NCBI GenBank assembly: GCA_034520725.1
Contig: JAXHNH010000020.1
Coordinates: 1-64,000, forward strand
Length of the DNA stretch: 64,000 nucleotides
Source: Gracilimonas sp034520725
Lineage (GTDB): Bacteria > Bacteroidota > Rhodothermia > Balneolales > Balneolaceae
Direction: 5' to 3'
Shown here: one piece after another, positions 8,967 to 17,572 of the stretch
Layout: every line of letters begins with the position of its first letter
How positions within the stretch are numbered: the first letter of the stretch is position 1
Made by a program: the position numbers and the translations under genes
Notes under the pieces: model-generated
Told to the model about the DNA's origin: nothing
The model's database searches: none
The model's input: the letters and a program-made list of their open reading frames with translations, nothing else

Positions 8967-10058
8967 TTGTGCATATTGAATATTTTAATTTCAATTTACA
9001 CAAATTAGTCACCTATCACAATTCCGTAACTTTGAAAGTTATCCATAGACGATATTGGTGAACATTGAACAAGAACATCCAATGTTGAAGTGATTTATTG
9101 TAGGGGTATGAATAGGGCAACGGGCCAAGAATAGGCAAGATCCTTCCCCCGAATCCTCGGGATCAGGATGACTCCTTTTTTAGGCTTGGAAGGTTGCTTT
9201 AGTGAGATTGCTTTGTTGGTATGCTTCATAAACCTACATTAAACAGAAATCCGCCTCGCAATGACCGGGTTTTGGATGGTTTTAGATTGTTGGGGCGTTG
9301 TATTAAAACATCCTGCTAATCCCCTCCTAATCCTGGAAATCCCGGTTCAAAACGAGACACTTGCCAAAGCCCTTTTTGATTTTAAGCCAATTCATAATCT
9401 AACACAGTGTCTTCCAAAGGAGGACTCCTTGATATTGAACAGAGGAATATCCAATATCCAATGATCAAGTGGTTTGACGATAATGAATAGGCTCCCCCAT
9501 TTCAATATTCATTATTCCTTGTTCGATATTCATTATTCCTCCGGAGCTCCTCTAGAGGGAGAGGGAAAATCAGCTTGCTGATTTTGCAGAGGGTGTACGG
9601 GGGCAGATGCAACCCCTTCAGCCTGATTATAGCTCCATCCATCAGACGGCACTTGGCAGGTGTTGAAGTGCCTGCCCATGTTGAAGCCGTCAGATGGGGT
9701 GGCCGCTTCGGTCTTCGGTCCATGGTCGTCCGTCTTCCTCCAAATGGCATCAACTTGTGTAGATTCTTCGGAGGTATCCTCGAGAATGACCCTTTATGAG
9801 TGGGGGTAGTCATCGCAGGCAACCGGGCACGTAGAGGCAAGATCCTTCTCCGCCAGCCGGCGGATCAGGATGACTTCCTTTTGGGGTTTGGGGTCGCTTT
9901 AGGGAGATTGCTTCATTGGTATGCTTCATGAAACTCCCATTAAATTTCAATCCACCTCGCGTTGACTGGATTTTGGATGGTTGGGTTGTTGTATTCACTG
10001 AACATCCAGCCAATCCCCTCCTAATCCTGGAAATCCGGTTCAAAACGATAAACCCTGC
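8967..10058. other. Gene-free tract built of dispersed repeats
   Basis: No gene-like frame. Repeat pieces include AGGCAAGATCC...CAGGATGAC at 9131-9172 and 9835-9874, the phrase GCTTCATAAACCTACATTAAA followed by CCGCCTCGCAATGAC (9220s; similar near 9924, 11905 and 12380), CCTAATCCTGGAAATCC (near 9330 and 10020), TATCCAATGATCAAGTGG (9454-9471) and a block at 9590-9830 shared with 5860-6090. The tract looks like tandemly shuffled pieces of a few units rather than random spacer. Confidence 0.7.
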
Positions 10059-11292
10059 TTAAGCTTCAGACTTATTTTCAAATGGATTTGATTCCAGAAA
10101 TTGTCGGATAAAGATCCATCCAATACTTGCGATGCCACTCAGCATCACAAAAACGATCAGGATCATGGCGCCTGATGTTTCGTCATTTACGGGCACCTGG
10201 CACGGGCTGAAGGACCTTAAAGACCGGGGTCTCTTCCTGTACACGCAGTTTCGCCTGTTCGTATTCCTGAGTGAGTCCATTATACAGATTAAAAGCCAGA
10301 TCGTACTCCGATTGCAGCTGCTGTTCCTGAGTTCGTGCACGGTTTGTCAGCGCCCCCTGATTACTGTCGCGAAAATCTGCCAGTGCGATCTGTGCCACCT
10401 CGAAACGGGCTTCCGCTTCTTCCAGTTGTTCTTCTACAAACTTAAGATCTTTAACACTTTTTCAGTCTGGTATTCCACCAGGTAATCGGTCAGTTCCTGA
10501 ATCGCGTAAAATCAGCCATTTCAGCCGCCAGCTTGGGGTTGGTCATCTGCACGCCGACCGTAAGAACCCCGGATCTCCTCATCCAGACTGGCTGTCACAC
10601 GCTGCCGCAGATTTTCAATGACTTCCATTTCATCTTTGGTCACCTCAATGATGTTCGGGTCGGCATTTTGGTCAAAGGCATTGAGCTGAGCGTCTTCACC
10701 CCCGAAAACAGCTCCAATTATGGTACCGGGCAATCCAATGGTGAATTTCTGTAAGTCATCCCAACACTCCCGGCTTTTGAATTTCGAGGTAATAATCCAT
10801 GAGTGAAGCCGTGGTATCATAATCCGGAAAATAAAATTTGTGAGCCGCCAGTTTCTGCTGAAAGGATAAGCTGGAAACGATCTGAGGATATAACTGCACG
10901 CGAATGGCGTTGCTTGCGGAATTATACGTCCCTCCTCCACTGATTCCCAGTAAACCACCATACTGCTGCAACAAACGTGAAGCACCACCGGCTGATTCCG
11001 TACTGTATTCCGGCATGAGCGTTGCAGAGCTTCTGTATTCTTTGGTGCTGAGCAGGGCTACAGCCAAACCTAAGACCACTCCAACGGCTACAAATTTATA
11101 GATCAGAACCCGATTGTCCCAGATGGTCTTGGCCAGCTCAATGAGGTCGATCTCATCTTCTTCATATCCGGCATAATCCTCATGGGCCGGTACCAACCGG
11201 TATTCCTGAATCGGAAAATCATCTGCCTTTTTCTTCTTTTCGGGCTGATCCGAATTGTGCCCCTGATCGTTGTTTTTATTCTCTTCGCTCAC
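10059..11292 (-). pseudogene. wzz: Wzz-type polysaccharide chain-length determinant / co-polymerase, frameshifted
   Basis: From a GTG at 11292 (VSEENKNND) the minus strand encodes a Wzz protein. A cytoplasmic acidic stretch is followed by DEIDLIELAKTIWDNR and the first membrane helix (LIYKFVAVGVVLGLAVALL). A periplasmic part with coiled-coil potential (LADFRDSNQGALTNRARTQ, LQSEYDLAFNLYNGLTQEYE) follows, then KLRVQEETPVFKVLQP and a second membrane helix GAMILIVFVMLSGIASIGWIF near the C-terminus. At least three indels (about 10760, 10580 and 10200) shift the frame. With them repaired it would be about 410 residues, normal for this family, which sets the length of O-antigen or exopolysaccharide chains in the inner membrane. 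It belongs functionally with wbpA and the epimerases. Confidence 0.85.
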
Positions 11293-11702
11293 GTAGTCTG
11301 TTTCTTTATCATTAAGCTTTAAGTTTACGAAGATAATAAGTGTATTTAAAGGGCGGGTTTTAGTTTTGAGTGGGATTGACTGAAGACGGGAGACGGAGGA
11401 CCGAAAGTTGATTGAACATTCAACAAGGAACACTCAACTATTAGCTAAATAGAAATCCTGAAAATCCCGGTTCAAAAAGAGACACTTGCTAAAGCCCTTG
11501 TTGTTTTAACCACCTCAACACTGCCCACAACGTCTTCTCCCATGTGCAAGGAAGTGGAATATCGAATGCCCAACAAGGAACATCCAATGATGAAGTATTT
11601 TATTGTAGGAGTATGAATAGAGCAACGGGGCAGGAATAGGCAAGAGCATTCAACCCAAAAGGTATTGCATGGAATTGTAGGCCCAAAGTTCTCATCCCTG
11701 TA

Positions 11703-11806
11703 AATGTCAGGTAATTCGATGACAACCTTGGGGAGCGTTACCCACTTAAAATTTTCAAGTACACAAGCATGAGTATTAACCCTGGTATAAATAACAACAA
11801 CCAGCT
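11703..11806. repeat. Direct repeat B, copy 1
   Basis: Nearly identical to 12620-12715 in the same orientation, including GTCAGGTAATT, ACAACCTTGGGGAGCGTTAC and TTTTCAAGTACACAAGCATG. Its right end (ACAAGCATG plus AACCCTGG) is also shared with the middle of repeat A (near 2651 and 3716), so repeats A and B contain a common module. Confidence 0.8.
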
Positions 11807-12619
11807 ACCAATAGGCAAGATCCTTCCCCCGAATCCTCGGGATCAGGATGACGCCTTTTTTGGCTTGGGAGATCGTTTTAGGGAAATTGCTTCTTTGTCA
11901 TGCTTCATGAACTCACATTAAATTTCAATCCGCCTCGCAATAACCGGTTTTTAGGTGGTTTGGGAGTTGTATTAAAACATCCTGCTAATCCCCCCCTAAT
12001 CCTGAAAATCCCGGTTCTAAACGCGACACTTGCCAAATCCCATTTTACTTTTAAGCCAACGCACAATCTACCACGGTGTCTTCCGAGGGACAACTCCTTG
12101 AATATTGAACAGAAGAATATCCAATATCCAATGATCAAGTGGTTCGACGACGATAATGAACAGGCTCCCCCATTTCAATATTTATTATTCCTTGTTCAAT
12201 ATTCGATATTCAAAGCGTCCTTCTCTTTGCTCCCGAATTCTCGGGACAGATGAGGTCGTTGATATAGGCAAAAAGGTATCAATAGGCAAGATCCTTCGAG
12301 CACTCAGGATGACGCCCTATTTAGCTTGGGAGCTCGCTTTAGGGAGATTGCTTCGTCGGAAGACATCGAGTTAGGATCCTGACTTTAAGCCTCCTCGCAA
12401 AGACTGGGTTTTGGTTATTTGGGTGATTGTATTCACTTACATCCTGCAAATTCTTCCTAATCCTCAAAATCATGGTTCAAAACCAGACACTAATTATAGA
12501 CTGTAATGTGCTAAATGCTTACCACCCTTAAAAGGAGTCCCTTCTCCTTGCGAAGGGGAAGACAGATGAGGTCGTTGATTTGGGCAACGTAATATGACAT
12601 TAGCAAGATCCTTCGGTGT

Positions 12620-12715
12620 TTTAAATGTCAGGTAATTTGATAACAACCTTGGGGAGCGTTACCCACTTAAAATTTTCAAGTACACAAGCATGGGTTTTAA
12701 CCCTGATATACTTAA
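12620..12715. repeat. Direct repeat B, copy 2
   Basis: Second copy of the 11703-11806 repeat. Here the right end reads GGGTTTTAACCCTG, exactly as in repeat A, where copy 1 has a mutated version. Confidence 0.8.
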
Positions 12716-12765
12716 CAACCGGCCAGGATTAAGCAAGATCCTTCCTAATACCGGACACGAATTCT

Positions 12766-13722
12766 TTAACCTTTATTCACTTCATTATACCACTCAACAA
12801 ATGACTTAAGTCCCTTATCGATAGAATAGTCGGCCTGGTAATTGAGTAGGTCTGCGGCTTTAGTTACGTCTGCCCAGGTTTGTTTTACATCGCCGGGTTG
12901 TTCAGGGCCGAAGGTCTTTTTGGCGGTAATACCGGAAGCTTTTTCGATGGCCTCCACAAGTTCCAATAACTTTACGGTTTCATTATTACCCAGGTTGATC
13001 ACTTCATACATGGAGTTCTTATAGCTGATCGCACTAATGATCCCATCCACAATATCGTCTATGAACGTATAATCACGCCGAGTGGAGCCATCACCGTATA
13101 ATGTAATTTCGTTTCCATCACTCATTAATTTTAAAAACTTATGGATCGCCAGATCGGGACGTTGTCGCGGACCATAAACCGTAAAAAACCGCAGAGCTAA
13201 AAAACGAATGTCATACAGATGACTGTACACATGGCCCAACAGTTCTCCGCTTACTTTGGTACTGGCATAGGGACTAATGGGCTGAAGTACAGCATCGTCC
13301 TCTTTCCAGGGTACGTTCGGGTTTTTGCCATAAACCGAGCTGGAGGAGGCGAATACAAACTGTTGGATATTTTTCTCTCGTGCTACTTCCAGCATATTCT
13401 GTGTTCCTGCCACATTCACTTCCTGATAAGAAATTGGATCTTGAATGGAAGGGCGTACGCCGGCTTTGGCTGCCAAATGTACAATAACATCAGTATCATC
13501 AGGAATGGCTTTATCCAAAGCTTTTTTATCCCGGATATCAGTTTCGTGAAGGGTATATCCTTCAAATTCCAAATGCCTTTTTATGTTTTCCCGCTTGATA
13601 TTTTCATCGTAAAAGGGATCGAAGTTATCGATATTAGTGACCGTGTGCCCCTCTTTTAATAATCGGTCTATGAGATGAGAACCAATAAACCCTGCTCCGC
13701 CTGTGACTACAATATTCAGCAT
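12766..13722 (-). CDS. NAD-dependent sugar-nucleotide epimerase (UDP-glucuronate 4-epimerase-like), intact copy 2
   Basis: 318 residues from the ATG at 13722 (MLNIVVTGGAGFIGSHL); a TTG four codons upstream is possible but less likely, because the homologous position in copy 1 aligns with this ATG. It is an extended SDR with the NAD motif TGGAGFIGS at residues 6-14, NIDNFDPFYD after beta-2, the active-site Ser in FASSSSVYG and YASTK (Tyr/Lys), and C-terminal substrate motifs RRDYTFIDDIV and NLGNN. NFDPFYD and GVRPSI are typical of UDP-glucuronate 4-epimerases, though the exact sugar is not certain. No frameshift. It probably feeds the same polysaccharide as WbpA. Confidence 0.88.
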   Translation of the reverse strand: MLNIVVTGGAGFIGSHLIDRLLKEGHTVTNIDNFDPFYDENIKRENIKRHLEFEGYTLHETDIRDKKALDKAIPDDTDVIVHLAAKAGVRPSIQDPISYQEVNVAGTQNMLEVAREKNIQQFVFASSSSVYGKNPNVPWKEDDAVLQPISPYASTKVSGELLGHVYSHLYDIRFLALRFFTVYGPRQRPDLAIHKFLKLMSDGNEITLYGDGSTRRDYTFIDDIVDGIISAISYKNSMYEVINLGNNETVKLLELVEAIEKASGITAKKTFGPEQPGDVKQTWADVTKAADLLNYQADYSIDKGLKSFVEWYNEVNKG

Positions 13723-13915
13723 GTTTGAATTCAAAATGAAAAATTAAAGTTTAAATCTCTTTTTGGCTGATATCAAAAATATTCCATCGCAAACTTACAA
13801 AATCTTACGAATTATTTATCAGCTTCATCAGACTTTGACTAGGATTTATTTTAAGTCTGAAATTTTTCATTTTGAATAATACCCACTTTCGTATTACACC
13901 CCTGCAAAAAAATAG

Positions 13916-13988
13916 AGCGGGAAGCAGGATTTGAACCTGCAACCTTCAACCTGGTTGGCTGATGCTCTTCTAATTGAGCTATTCCCGC
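13916..13988 (-). tRNA. tRNA-Gly-like gene with an atypical anticodon loop
   Basis: A 73-base cloverleaf on the minus strand: acceptor GCGGGAA/TTCCCGC, D stem GCTC/GAGC, anticodon stem TCAGC/GTTGA, T arm GCAGG-TTCAAAT-CCTGC, discriminator U. The acceptor matches tRNA-Gly. The loop reads CAACCAG, giving formal anticodon ACC (Gly, GGU), but position 33 is A instead of the nearly universal U and the D loop lacks GG. A normal tRNA-Gly(UCC) with two damaged spots is the likeliest origin. It may be a degenerate copy or contain sequence errors. Confidence 0.55.
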
Positions 13989-14166
13989 TTAAGAAAATTT
14001 ATTTAATACTGATCGCGTATAAGTTCAAACTTGTAAGCCCAAATAATAAAGCTTATAATACGGCTAGATGTCAAATCAAATTTTATACATTTTCTTGTTT
14101 TAAGATATGGGCTACTTATAGCATCACTTCGCTCAGGATGATGCCTTTTTTGCTTTGGCTGCTAAC

Positions 14167-14281
14167 CCTTCATTATGCCGTTCTACTCTCTTTCTTACTC
14201 CAGCCCCGGTTGAGCCAACGTAATATGTATCGGTGCTCTCACTATAAATGATGTAGGTGTGTGATACATTTTCTTCCCCAA
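14167..14281 (-). pseudogene. GIY-YIG endonuclease, N-terminal remnant
   Basis: Read on the minus strand from the ATG at 14269 this resembles the start of the intact GIY-YIG gene at 14672-14950: MYHT, then after a one-base shift TYIIYSES and YYVGSTG, then VRKRVERHNEG. Homology stops at about 14167 inside the domain. It is the most degraded member of the array and has no tRNA copy next to it. Confidence 0.75.
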
Positions 14282-14330
14282 CTAATCTATTCTGCACTAA
14301 AAGTCCCGATCATTTCATTAATATCAAAAG

Positions 14331-14359
14331 GTCATCCTGAGGGTACCCCCGAAGGATCT
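14331..14359. repeat. Dispersed CAGGATGAC motif, inverted copy
   Basis: GTCATCCTGAGGG...CCCGAAGGATCT is the reverse complement of the AGATCCTTC...CAGGATGAC motif found at 5931, 9131, 9835, 11811, 12282 and 14443. It is the only clearly inverted copy seen, and lies about 85 bp from the direct copy at 14443-14476. Confidence 0.6.
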
Positions 14360-14442
14360 AAGCATTTATGGGCTCGACGTTTAACATGCAAATGCACCAT
14401 GTAGTGGCAATGAAAATTTAAACGCCCACTTATTAGCTCAGC

Positions 14443-14476
14443 AATAGGCAAGATCCTTCATTTTATTCAGGATGAC
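14443..14476. repeat. Dispersed AGGCAAGATCC...CAGGATGAC motif, representative copy
   Basis: AATAGGCAAGATCCTTC followed by a short variable loop and CAGGATGAC. Arms ATCCTTC/AGGATGA are partly self-complementary, giving a small hairpin. At least six copies lie between 5.9 and 14.5 kb (5931-5953, 9131-9172, 9835-9874, 11811-11852, 12282-12313 and this one), all in gene-free DNA. The loop differs from copy to copy. Confidence 0.7.
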
Positions 14477-14564
14477 TCAGGATTCAGGAAATAGATTTTT
14501 TCGGAAAACTAAAATGCTACACTAAAGCTCAGGTTTCTGAACCCTTGGCTGGGGTTAATAAAAA

Positions 14565-14598
14565 AAAAGGCAGCCCGGTTCTGCCGGACTGCCTTTTT
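14565..14598 (-). terminator. Intrinsic terminator of array unit 1
   Basis: AAAGGCAG ... CTGCCTTTTT forms a strong hairpin followed, on the minus strand, by a run of T. It lies directly behind the tRNA-like copy at 14602-14678, and an almost identical hairpin follows the next unit (14953-14990), so it is part of the repeated unit. Confidence 0.8.
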
Positions 14599-14601
14599 AA
14601 G

Positions 14602-14678
14602 AGCGGGAAACGAGATTTCCCGTGCATACGGGACGCCCCTCACCCAGGCAGCGTGATGCTCTACCACTGAGCTATTCC
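14602..14678 (-). pseudogene. Altered tRNA-Gly copy 1 fused to the GIY-YIG gene
   Basis: Minus strand, aligned to the intact tRNA-Gly at 15386-15457. The D arm (AATAGCTCAGTGGTAGAGC), most of the anticodon arm and the 3' acceptor TTTCCCGC are kept. The 5' acceptor strand is replaced (AAGGAATAG instead of GCGGGAATAG) and the T arm is replaced by the 16-base palindrome-like TCCCGTATGCACGGGA. The anticodon arm carries extra changes (GCTGCCTGGG). It cannot fold as a normal tRNA. The TAG at its positions 8-10 is the stop codon of the GIY-YIG gene. Confidence 0.8.
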
Positions 14679-14950
14679 TTATATTCATTGTCTTCTGAAG
14701 CTATCAATCGTGCTATAAAATCCCGGCTTTTTTGCCTCTTGATATGATTCTCCCATTTTAATGCTTCCGACTTTGTCTCAAAGCTCTTCATATATCGTAC
14801 GCTCCACGGTCTTCCTGATTTAGTCGATCGGCTCCACCCTTCATTATGCCGTTCTACCCTCTTTCTTACTCCAACCCCGGTTGAGCCAACGTAGTATTTA
14901 TTAGCACTCTCACTATAAATGATATATGTGTAATACATTTTCTTCCCCAA
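14672..14950 (-). CDS. GIY-YIG endonuclease-domain protein, intact
   Basis: 92 residues, almost all a single GIY-YIG nuclease domain: YTYIIYSE (the GIY-like strand), KYYVGSTG (the YIG-like strand), the catalytic Arg region VRKRVERHN and the Glu in ALKWENHIKRQKSRDF. A start at the second Met (14938, MYYTYIIYSE) is equally likely. The stop codon TAG lies inside the adjoining tRNA-like sequence, and gene plus tRNA copy plus terminator form a unit of about 390 bp repeated in tandem. Small GIY-YIG proteins of this type are common in Bacteroidota; their biological role is not established. It could cut or repair DNA at the tRNA, or be passive cargo. Confidence 0.85.
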   Translation of the reverse strand: MGKKMYYTYIIYSESANKYYVGSTGVGVRKRVERHNEGWSRSTKSGRPWSVRYMKSFETKSEALKWENHIKRQKSRDFIARLIASEDNEYKE

Positions 14951-14952
14951 AT

Positions 14953-14990
14953 TAAAAAAGGCAGCCCGGTTCTACCTGACTGCCTTTTTT
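14953..14990 (-). terminator. Intrinsic terminator of array unit 2
   Basis: AAAAAAGGCAG ... CTGCCTTTTTT, nearly the same hairpin as 14565-14598, located behind the second tRNA copy on the minus strand. Unit-to-unit spacing is about 390 bp. Confidence 0.8.
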
Positions 14991-14991
14991 G

Positions 14992-15068
14992 AGCGGGAAA
15001 CGAGATTTCCCGTGCATACGGGACGACCCTCACGTTGGCAACGTGATGCTCTACCACTGAGCTATTCC
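14992..15068 (-). pseudogene. Altered tRNA-Gly copy 2
   Basis: Same architecture as copy 1: 5' acceptor replaced, T arm replaced by TCCCGTATGCACGGGA, 3' acceptor TTTCCCGC kept. Its anticodon arm (CACGTTGCCAACGTG, anticodon GCC) is identical to that of the intact tRNA-Gly(GCC) downstream. So the T-arm replacement predates the duplication, while the anticodon changes in copy 1 came later. Confidence 0.8.
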
Positions 15069-15330
15069 TCATATTCATTGTCTTCTGAGGCTATCAATCG
15101 TTCTATAAAATCCCGGCTTTTTTGCCTCTTGATATGATTCTCCCATTTTAATGCTTCCGACTTTGTCTCAAAGCTCTTTATATGATTTACGCTCCCATGG
15201 TCTTCCTGATTTAGTCGATCGGCTCCACCCTTCATTATGCCGTTCTATCCTTTTCCCCAACTCCAACCGCGGTTGAGCCAACGTAGTATTTATTAGTACT
15301 TTCACTATAGATGATATATGTGTAATACAT
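15062..15330 (-). pseudogene. GIY-YIG endonuclease, frameshifted copy 2
   Basis: From the ATG at 15330 it reads MYYTYIIYSES and KYYVGST and then loses frame (GTTGGGGAAAAGG in place of GTAAGAAAGAGG near 15255). Another one-base difference occurs near 15195. Downstream, EALKWENHIKRQKSRDF is restored in frame to the TAG inside the tRNA copy at 15062. It is about 90% identical in DNA to 14672-14950. Confidence 0.8.
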
Positions 15331-15385
15331 TTTCTTCCCGAAATTAAAAAAGGAGAGCCGGTTCGTACCTGACTGCCTTTTTAAG

Positions 15386-15457
15386 AGCGGGAAACGAGAT
15401 TCGAACTCGCGACCCTCACGTTGGCAACGTGATGCTCTACCACTGAGCTATTCCCGC
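15386..15457 (-). tRNA. tRNA-Gly (GCC), intact
   Basis: Minus strand. Acceptor GCGGGAA/TTCCCGC, D arm GCTC-AGTGGTA-GAGC, anticodon stem-loop CACG-TTGCCAA-CGTG with anticodon GCC and U33, T arm GCGAG-TTCGAAT-CTCGT, discriminator U; CCA is not encoded. It is the parental sequence of the two altered copies downstream on the same strand. Confidence 0.95.
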
Positions 15458-15552
15458 TTAAAACAATATTTTCTCTTTTGAAGGAGCCAGCGAATATAAG
15501 GGCTATTTCCGATACTATTCAACTCTTTTTTTGAAATATCTTTTTATCCCGA

Positions 15553-17500
15553 TCAAATTGAGATCTCTTTAACAGAGCCGAGAAGCCTTCCCAAGAATTT
15601 ATTTCCATAAACTTTTTGAATGTGTCTCATTTCAGCCATTATCACCAGTAATTCTTTACTTCGGGAAAAGGCCACGTTCAATAATCTCGGTACAGAAAGC
15701 CCATTTTTCTTCTCATCAAACGGTCGAACCGAATAATGTCTAACCCCACCGTTTTGCCATTCCCCACTCATGACCGTATCAAATATGATAACGGGTTTTT
15801 CCCGGCCCTGAAATGTATGTATCGTTCCAACTTCAATATCCCGGAAGCCTTTTTCCCAAAGATGATCTTCTAACCTTGCTATACGCTGTTTCTGAATCGG
15901 GACAATGATCCCAATGTTTTCCGGACGTGATTTTTGGTGAGCCTCTTAACACTTTCTTCGATGAGTCGATGTGAACCTCATTGACCGGCTTGAAACACCT
16001 TCTCCTCAGATTCCTGTTCCAATACGGGGTTGTATTTAGCGGTATCTATCAGAGCAACCGAAGCGGAATCACCATTATCAAGGTCCCGGCCATCGGCAGG
16101 TTTGCCTGACTTCAATCTTCCCTCATAAAACAACAGAACTGATCACCCCTGCCAGATCATTTTTCATTCGATATTGAACATCAAAGAAGCAGGTGAAATC
16201 CTTATTGAAATCGTGCCAGTTAAAAAGATCTTCAGTTGCATCTGATTTGGAGACATAGGTAAAGATATCGAGCTCAGGAAATTCCCTTGATTCCCGATGA
16301 TCTGTGATGGCAATTGGCGGAAGTTGCATGGGGTCTCCGGCCACGATAAGGTGTTGTTTATGCTTGGCGGCCATCAGTAACATATAGGGAATACCTGCCA
16401 TAGAACCCTCATCAACCACCACTGCATCGTAACTGATGTTATAGAATAATTCAGATGTACACACCTTGGCGAGAGTTGTTGCCACCAGCTGCTTTTTCTT
16501 TAATTCGTACCTCTCATTTAAATTCAGCAGGCGGTCGATCTCGATCTCGACTGTTCCCTCCCCCCATACTCATCCATTTTATTGGCTGCAAGCTGACATT
16601 CCAGATCCAGTTTCTCAGGCACTTCCTCGCCATTTCTGATCGTCGTCATTGGCTTTTTCCTGAAGTTTTTCATACTTACTGAGTAGATTGGAAGACTGAA
16701 TATGCATCAGACTTACGTCCATCGAGCTTTGTCTTTACCTGATGCTCAAATAATATGTCTTCGAGCGGGCATCATCCAGGGCAGCCTCACCAAACCGTGT
16801 TGTTTCTGCAGGTCAAATCCCGGATGGATCTCATACAATGCATCTATCACGCTGAGTAACCCAACATCAACTGCACGATTTGTATTGGATACAAACAGTA
16901 CGCGTTTATCCTGATTCAGTAAGTTAGCCACAATGTATCCAAGCGTGGCCGTTTTTACCGGTGCCGGGTGGACCCCGTACATACAGTATATTATTCTTCA
17001 GTGACTTCTCAATGGCATCTTTTTGTGCCTCATTTCGCAGGTCATCCACCTGTATCTCTGCAGAATCTTCCTGCTGCTTTAAAGTGATTCGATCGGTTCA
17101 AGAAGTGCTTTTAACTGTGGTATTTCTTCCGCCTTGTCCTGCAAGTTTATATAAATGCTCTTCCATTTTCTTGAGCAACAAAATCATTCTCCCACTCCAG
17201 GAATACCTCATCGATCCTGCTGCCAACATTTTCGGGAAATTCGAGCCGGACTTTCTTGTCCCTTAAATTCCACCGGATGAACTTTGTGCTCCTTGAATCA
17301 GACTCTTTGCTTTTATTTCCTCGGCAAAACGCAAGTCCGCGTATTCTGCGGTCTCAAAAGTAGTATATATATTCGCCAGATATTTTCTCCAATATCACCG
17401 GTTGAAAAGCACATCCGTGGATAGGTGTCTCTCTGACGGCTAAGATCTCTTTTTCGATGGCCTCTATTGCCTGCTGTAATAACTTTCTTTAATCAAAGTA
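15553..17500 (-). pseudogene. Superfamily 1 DNA/RNA helicase (AAA_11/AAA_12, Upf1-like), heavily frameshifted
   Basis: Several minus-strand pieces add up to one helicase. LQQAIEAIEKEIL and ETPIHGCAFQPV lie near the start (about 17490-17400). A damaged Walker A (GVHPAPVKTATLGYIVANLL, originally GxPGTGKT) is at about 16980, followed by motif Ia VLFVSNTNRAVD. Motif II VVVDEGSM and motif III GDPMQLPPI are at 16440-16320, QYRMKND at 16160, and motif VI NVAFSRSKELLVIM at 15680. Stop is at 15553-15555; the start near 17500 is approximate. At least eight indels are needed to restore the frame. All helicase motifs survive otherwise, so a sequence-quality artefact is more likely than decay. Confidence 0.75.
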
Positions 17501-17572
17501 ATGCTTATATGTTAAATGTTGAATGTTAAAGGAGGTTGCCATTTAACACTCAATAGTATTTAAATTAAAATT

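Larger units (their letters stand above)
11293..12765. other. Gene-free dispersed-repeat tract upstream of wzz
   Basis: About 1.5 kb without a credible gene. It contains a pair of roughly 95-bp direct repeats (11703-11806 and 12620-12715; both have CTTGGGGAGCGTTACCCACT and ACACAAGCATG), AGGCAAGATCC...CAGGATGAC at 11811-11852 and 12282-12313, TATCCAATGATCAAGTGG at 12125-12142, and several AATCCTGAAAATCCCGG pieces (11452, 11997). The region ends just past the epimerase stop codon. Confidence 0.7.

Noticed and set aside
9261..10043. Short frames in the gene-free tract (about 67-112 codons, both strands)
   Set aside because: Their peptides only restate shared repeat DNA and have no start signals.
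5931..14476. Repeated ATCCTTC...CAGGATGAC units as a CRISPR array
   Set aside because: Irregular spacing of hundreds of bases, variable inside rather than between repeats, and no cas genes.
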